Assembly: GCA_023411175.1 (NCBI GenBank)
Contig: JAEYPB010000103.1
Coordinates: 1-10,257, forward strand
Origin: Bacillota bacterium
Lineage (GTDB): Bacteria > Bacillota > Clostridia > Christensenellales > Aristaeellaceae
Reading direction: 5' to 3'
Length of the DNA stretch: 10,257 nucleotides
In this document: one piece after another, positions 8,012 to 10,257 of the stretch
Numbering within the stretch: position 1 is the stretch's first letter
Layout: each line of letters begins with the position of its first letter
Translations under genes and position numbers: made by a program
Notes under the pieces: generated by a model
What the model was told of the DNA's origin: nothing
Seen by the model: the letters and a program-made list of their open reading frames with translations, nothing else
The model's database searches: none

Positions 8012-9460
8012 TCAACGCTGCTTCAGCCCGTCGATCAGACCTTGAATATAACCGTGGCACACATCGTCTGTTTCGACGCATTTGCCCAGGAGTTCCTCCG
8101 TGTAGAAGTGCTGAAAGAGCCGGGTGAACTCGGCCAGGGTCAGCATTGCGCCCATCTGCCCGCCCGCACAAAGCCTGAAAAACTGTACGCCCAGCCGGTC
8201 GACGCACAAAACCTCCAGCGAATCGAGCGCCGCGAGGCGCCCTTTGGCCAGATGGATTTTGAAGTAAGGGACCTCCTGGGTGCGGCGCAGGCACTCGCTG
8301 AGAATGACGGCGCGTTCGGCCGGCGTGCAGGCCCGGACCCCGGCGGGTTGGTTGGAAATTATGCCGGTTTCCGCAAACCGTCGAAGGCCGGTTCTTTGCA
8401 GGATGAAGTGCGAAGGGACTTTTTTCTCAAAGAGGTTGCGGTTGCGCTGCATGTGGATCCATCGGAGTTCGGACAGCATTGCGTCGGACATCGCCGTCTG
8501 CCCGGCGCCGCTCTGAACCATGCTTTCGATCAGGTTGAAGGGGATGGCGGACAGCGGAATGTCCGGCTTGATGCCGTACAGTGTCCGGTCCTTCTCCTGC
8601 AGGTACATGCGCTTTGAGGCGACGAGCATGTCCTGCTGACCGATGTTTTCCTGATCCCCTTTGATGGGTGCATACCAACGCCCCTGGTCGATGATGCGAC
8701 GGACCAGCATGTCGAACAGTCCATTGCGTTCGCCGTTTTCATAGAGCAGGCAACGGTTGGCGACGAAGGCGATTAAGTGGGTTCCGTAGCCGCCATCCGC
8801 GCGCTGGAAGCGGATGACCGCATGGTTCTGGGAGAGGAACTCCTTGTCCAGCGTGACGGGCCGCGTCATCTTGTAACCGCGGTAGCCCGGCAGGCACAGC
8901 GCGGGCAGCGCGGTGCGGATCGAGCGGATGATCTGCGCGTCGTCCCCCTCCAGCGAAAAATAGTGATGCACATGTATGTTTTCGGAGGGGACAAGATCCA
9001 GCAGCATGTCGCGGATCTCGGAGAACAGCGGATAGACGAGGCTGGCTGCGATATGAACCGTCGCGCTCCTGACCGTGCGGTAGAAGGCGCGCAGCTGCGT
9101 GGTGTTTGTAAAGTTCGCGCCGCCGTAGCTTTCAACGGGAAAGGGCAGGGAGGGGACCGTTTCGCCGGAGAGGAGCCGCCACATTTCGAGGTTGGCGGTG
9201 TATGCGCTTATACCCAGGCGGCTGACCTCCAGCGCCTGCTCCAGCGCCTTGAGCTCCTGCGCGTCAAATACAGGCGGCGTCAGCGCGGTCAGCTGCTCAA
9301 AGAAATGCTCCGACGCCTGCGGGGAGCATTGGGCGTGCAGAACCCTGGACAGCGTCGTGTTGCTCTTGATGTTCAGTCGCCTGGTGAGGTCTGAAATGGT
9401 GAGCCGGTGCTTTTTCATCAGCGCGCTCAGGCTCTGGTCGAAAGTCTGGATAGGCTGCAT
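8012..9460 (-). CDS. Helix-turn-helix regulator-like protein of unknown function
   Basis: I do not recognise this 482-residue protein beyond its N-terminus. Residues about 9-45 (SLSALMKKHRLTISDLTRRL, then SNTTLSRVLHA) look like an XRE/Cro-type helix-turn-helix. The rest, over 400 residues, is a soluble mixed alpha/beta region without a motif I can name; there is no membrane segment, signal peptide, zinc finger or visible catalytic motif. A hydrophobic part with VHIAASLVYPLFSEIRDMLL (134-153) and HVHHYFSLEGDD (163-174) could be a sensor core. The ATG at 9460 has GAAGG 7 bases upstream and a near-consensus promoter; the open frame runs on to 9697 but across that promoter. It diverges from rubrerythrin, so it might control that gene or itself. 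Base use is like its neighbours. Confidence 0.85.
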   Translation of the reverse strand: MQPIQTFDQSLSALMKKHRLTISDLTRRLNIKSNTTLSRVLHAQCSPQASEHFFEQLTALTPPVFDAQELKALEQALEVSRLGISAYTANLEMWRLLSGETVPSLPFPVESYGGANFTNTTQLRAFYRTVRSATVHIAASLVYPLFSEIRDMLLDLVPSENIHVHHYFSLEGDDAQIIRSIRTALPALCLPGYRGYKMTRPVTLDKEFLSQNHAVIRFQRADGGYGTHLIAFVANRCLLYENGERNGLFDMLVRRIIDQGRWYAPIKGDQENIGQQDMLVASKRMYLQEKDRTLYGIKPDIPLSAIPFNLIESMVQSGAGQTAMSDAMLSELRWIHMQRNRNLFEKKVPSHFILQRTGLRRFAETGIISNQPAGVRACTPAERAVILSECLRRTQEVPYFKIHLAKGRLAALDSLEVLCVDRLGVQFFRLCAGGQMGAMLTLAEFTRLFQHFYTEELLGKCVETDDVCHGYIQGLIDGLKQR

Positions 9461-9488
9461 GACACACCTTCTTTCGTGGCTCTGTGTC

Positions 9489-9517
9489 ATTTTAACATTT
9501 CTGCAATAAGTTGTCAA
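9489..9517 (-). promoter_or_regulatory. Promoter of the helix-turn-helix gene
   Basis: On the - strand a perfect TTGACA (9512-9517) is 17 bases from TAAAAT (9489-9494), giving a start near 9482 and a leader of about 22 bases to the ATG at 9460. This near-consensus sigma-A promoter also supports the shorter gene start. Confidence 0.85.
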
Positions 9518-9536
9518 TTTGTTAGCCCGCCTGAAT

Positions 9537-9580
9537 TTGACCCATTCCTGTTTCGGATGGGATGTTTTGGGTAATATTAT
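9537..9580 (+). promoter_or_regulatory. Likely control region of rubrerythrin
   Basis: TATTAT (9575-9580) or TAATAT (9572-9577) are -10 candidates about 45 bases before the ATG, but no good -35 stands at the right distance; TTGACC (9537-9542) is too far. A bulged inverted repeat CCCATTCC/GGATGGG (9541-9548 and 9555-9561) lies just upstream and TAATATTA (9572-9579) is a perfect palindrome; either might be an operator. A weak -35 would fit an activator- or repressor-controlled promoter. Confidence 0.4.
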
Positions 9581-9620
9581 ATGAGGACATATGAGAATTT
9601 TTGATGGAGGAACGATTGCC

Positions 9621-10163
9621 ATGAAAGAGCTGAAAGGTTCCCGCACCGAGGCCAACCTGCAGGCGGCGTTTGCCGGCGAGTCGATGGCGCGCAACAAGTA
9701 TACTTACTATGCTTCCCGCGCGAAGAAGGACGGCTTTGAGCAGATCGCGGCGCTTTTCCTGGAAACCGCCGATAACGAAAAGGAACACGCCAAGCTTTGG
9801 TTCAAGCGCCTGCACGGCGGCGCGGTGGCCGACACCGTGACCAACCTCAAGGACGCAGCCGCCGGCGAGCACTACGAGTGGACGGATATGTACGCCGGCT
9901 TCGCCAAGGTAGCCCGCGAGGAGGGTTTTGACGACATCGCCGCGCAGTTTGAAATGGTCGCCAAGGTCGAAAAGGAGCACGAGGCCCGCTACCTGAAGCT
10001 CTGTGAGAACGTCGAGGGCGGCCTGGTCTTCACCCGCGACGGCATGCGTATGTGGCAGTGCCGCAACTGCGGACACATCGCCATCGGCCCTTCCGCGCCG
10101 CAGGTCTGCCCGGTCTGCCTGCACCCGCAGGCCTACTTCCAGCTCAAGGAAGAAAACTACTGA
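9621..10163 (+). CDS. rbr: Rubrerythrin
   Basis: This is a 180-residue non-heme iron protein that reduces hydrogen peroxide to water in the cytoplasm of anaerobes, taking electrons from rubredoxin or NADH-linked partners. The ferritin-like four-helix domain (1-130) keeps the diiron ligands: Glu20 in FAGESMARNKY, Glu53 and His56 in NEKEHAK, Glu83 and Glu86 in GEHYEW, and Glu117 and His120 in EKEHEARY. The C-terminal rubredoxin-like domain binds one iron through Cys147, Cys150 (CRNCG) and Cys163, Cys166 (CPVC). Length is normal. The ATG at 9621 has GGAGG (9606-9610) 10 bases upstream; an in-frame ATG at 9591 would swallow this site. It stands alone, divergent from the helix-turn-helix gene. Confidence 0.98.
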   Translation: MKELKGSRTEANLQAAFAGESMARNKYTYYASRAKKDGFEQIAALFLETADNEKEHAKLWFKRLHGGAVADTVTNLKDAAAGEHYEWTDMYAGFAKVAREEGFDDIAAQFEMVAKVEKEHEARYLKLCENVEGGLVFTRDGMRMWQCRNCGHIAIGPSAPQVCPVCLHPQAYFQLKEENY

Positions 10164-10181
10164 TCCCACGGCGCCAATATT

Positions 10182-10220
10182 CCGAGGACAGCGGTTTCAA
10201 TAACTTGCTGCGGGCTTTTT
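10182..10220 (+). terminator. Weak terminator candidate after rubrerythrin
   Basis: CCG (10182-10184) and CAGC (10189-10192) can pair with GCTG (10207-10210) and CGG (10211-10213), with a 4-base bulge and a 14-base loop, followed by TTTTT (10216-10220). The T-run and place are right, but the stem is poor. Confidence 0.35.
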
Positions 10221-10257
10221 GGTTTACGCGGTCGGGGCCGCGGGGCGGGCCCCCCCG

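Noticed and set aside
7880..8617. 245-codon + strand frame opposite the helix-turn-helix gene
   Set aside because: It begins inside the hairpin block and is a shadow of the - strand gene, which has a proper promoter and ribosome binding site.
9572..9579. PerR box at the rubrerythrin promoter
   Set aside because: TAATATTA is a short palindrome and does not fit the 7-1-7 PerR consensus well; kept only as a possible operator.

Overview
The window looks like a piece of chromosome from a GC-rich anaerobic Firmicute, most likely a member of Clostridia. The evidence is a canonical atp operon with strong AGGAGG-type ribosome binding sites, sigma-A-like promoters, a rubrerythrin, and an Rrf2-family regulator with an IscR-like cysteine cluster. 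This placement is an inference; no rRNA or other taxonomic marker is present.

Layout, left to right. (1) The 3' part of a glyceraldehyde-3-phosphate dehydrogenase gene (gap, + strand), ending in an unusual Cys/Gly tail and followed by a hairpin terminator. (2) A convergent spacer (519-754), then an Rrf2/IscR-type regulator on the - strand (755-1186). (3) A divergent control region (1187-1544) with the rrf2 promoter on one side and the atp operon promoter on the other; the two -10 elements sit in the same 10-base sequence, GGTATAATAC. (4) A complete F-type ATP synthase operon, atpI-B-E-F-H-A-G-D-C (1545-7733, + strand). Its F1 genes are coupled by short overlaps. The delta gene (atpH) encodes only the C-terminal domain of the usual protein. 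(5) A non-coding block (7734-8011) packed with stem-loops, including a perfect 17-bp stem and two copies of a 19-base palindromic element, the second of which is a good terminator. (6) A 482-residue DNA-binding protein of unknown function on the - strand (8012-9460) with a near-consensus promoter. (7) A divergently transcribed rubrerythrin gene (9621-10163), then a very GC-rich end.

How the parts may work together. The F0 genes (a, c10-15 ring, b) make the membrane ion channel and peripheral stalk; the F1 genes (alpha, beta, gamma, epsilon, delta) make the catalytic head and rotor. The flanking genes point to redox or oxygen stress: a probable Fe-S-sensing repressor next to the atp promoter, and a peroxide-reducing rubrerythrin next to an uncharacterised regulator. 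The points most worth a second look are the one-domain delta subunit, the shared promoter sequence of rrf2 and atp with a possibly leaderless atpI, the hairpin block, and the orphan regulator. I saw no CRISPR array, insertion sequence, tRNA or rRNA.
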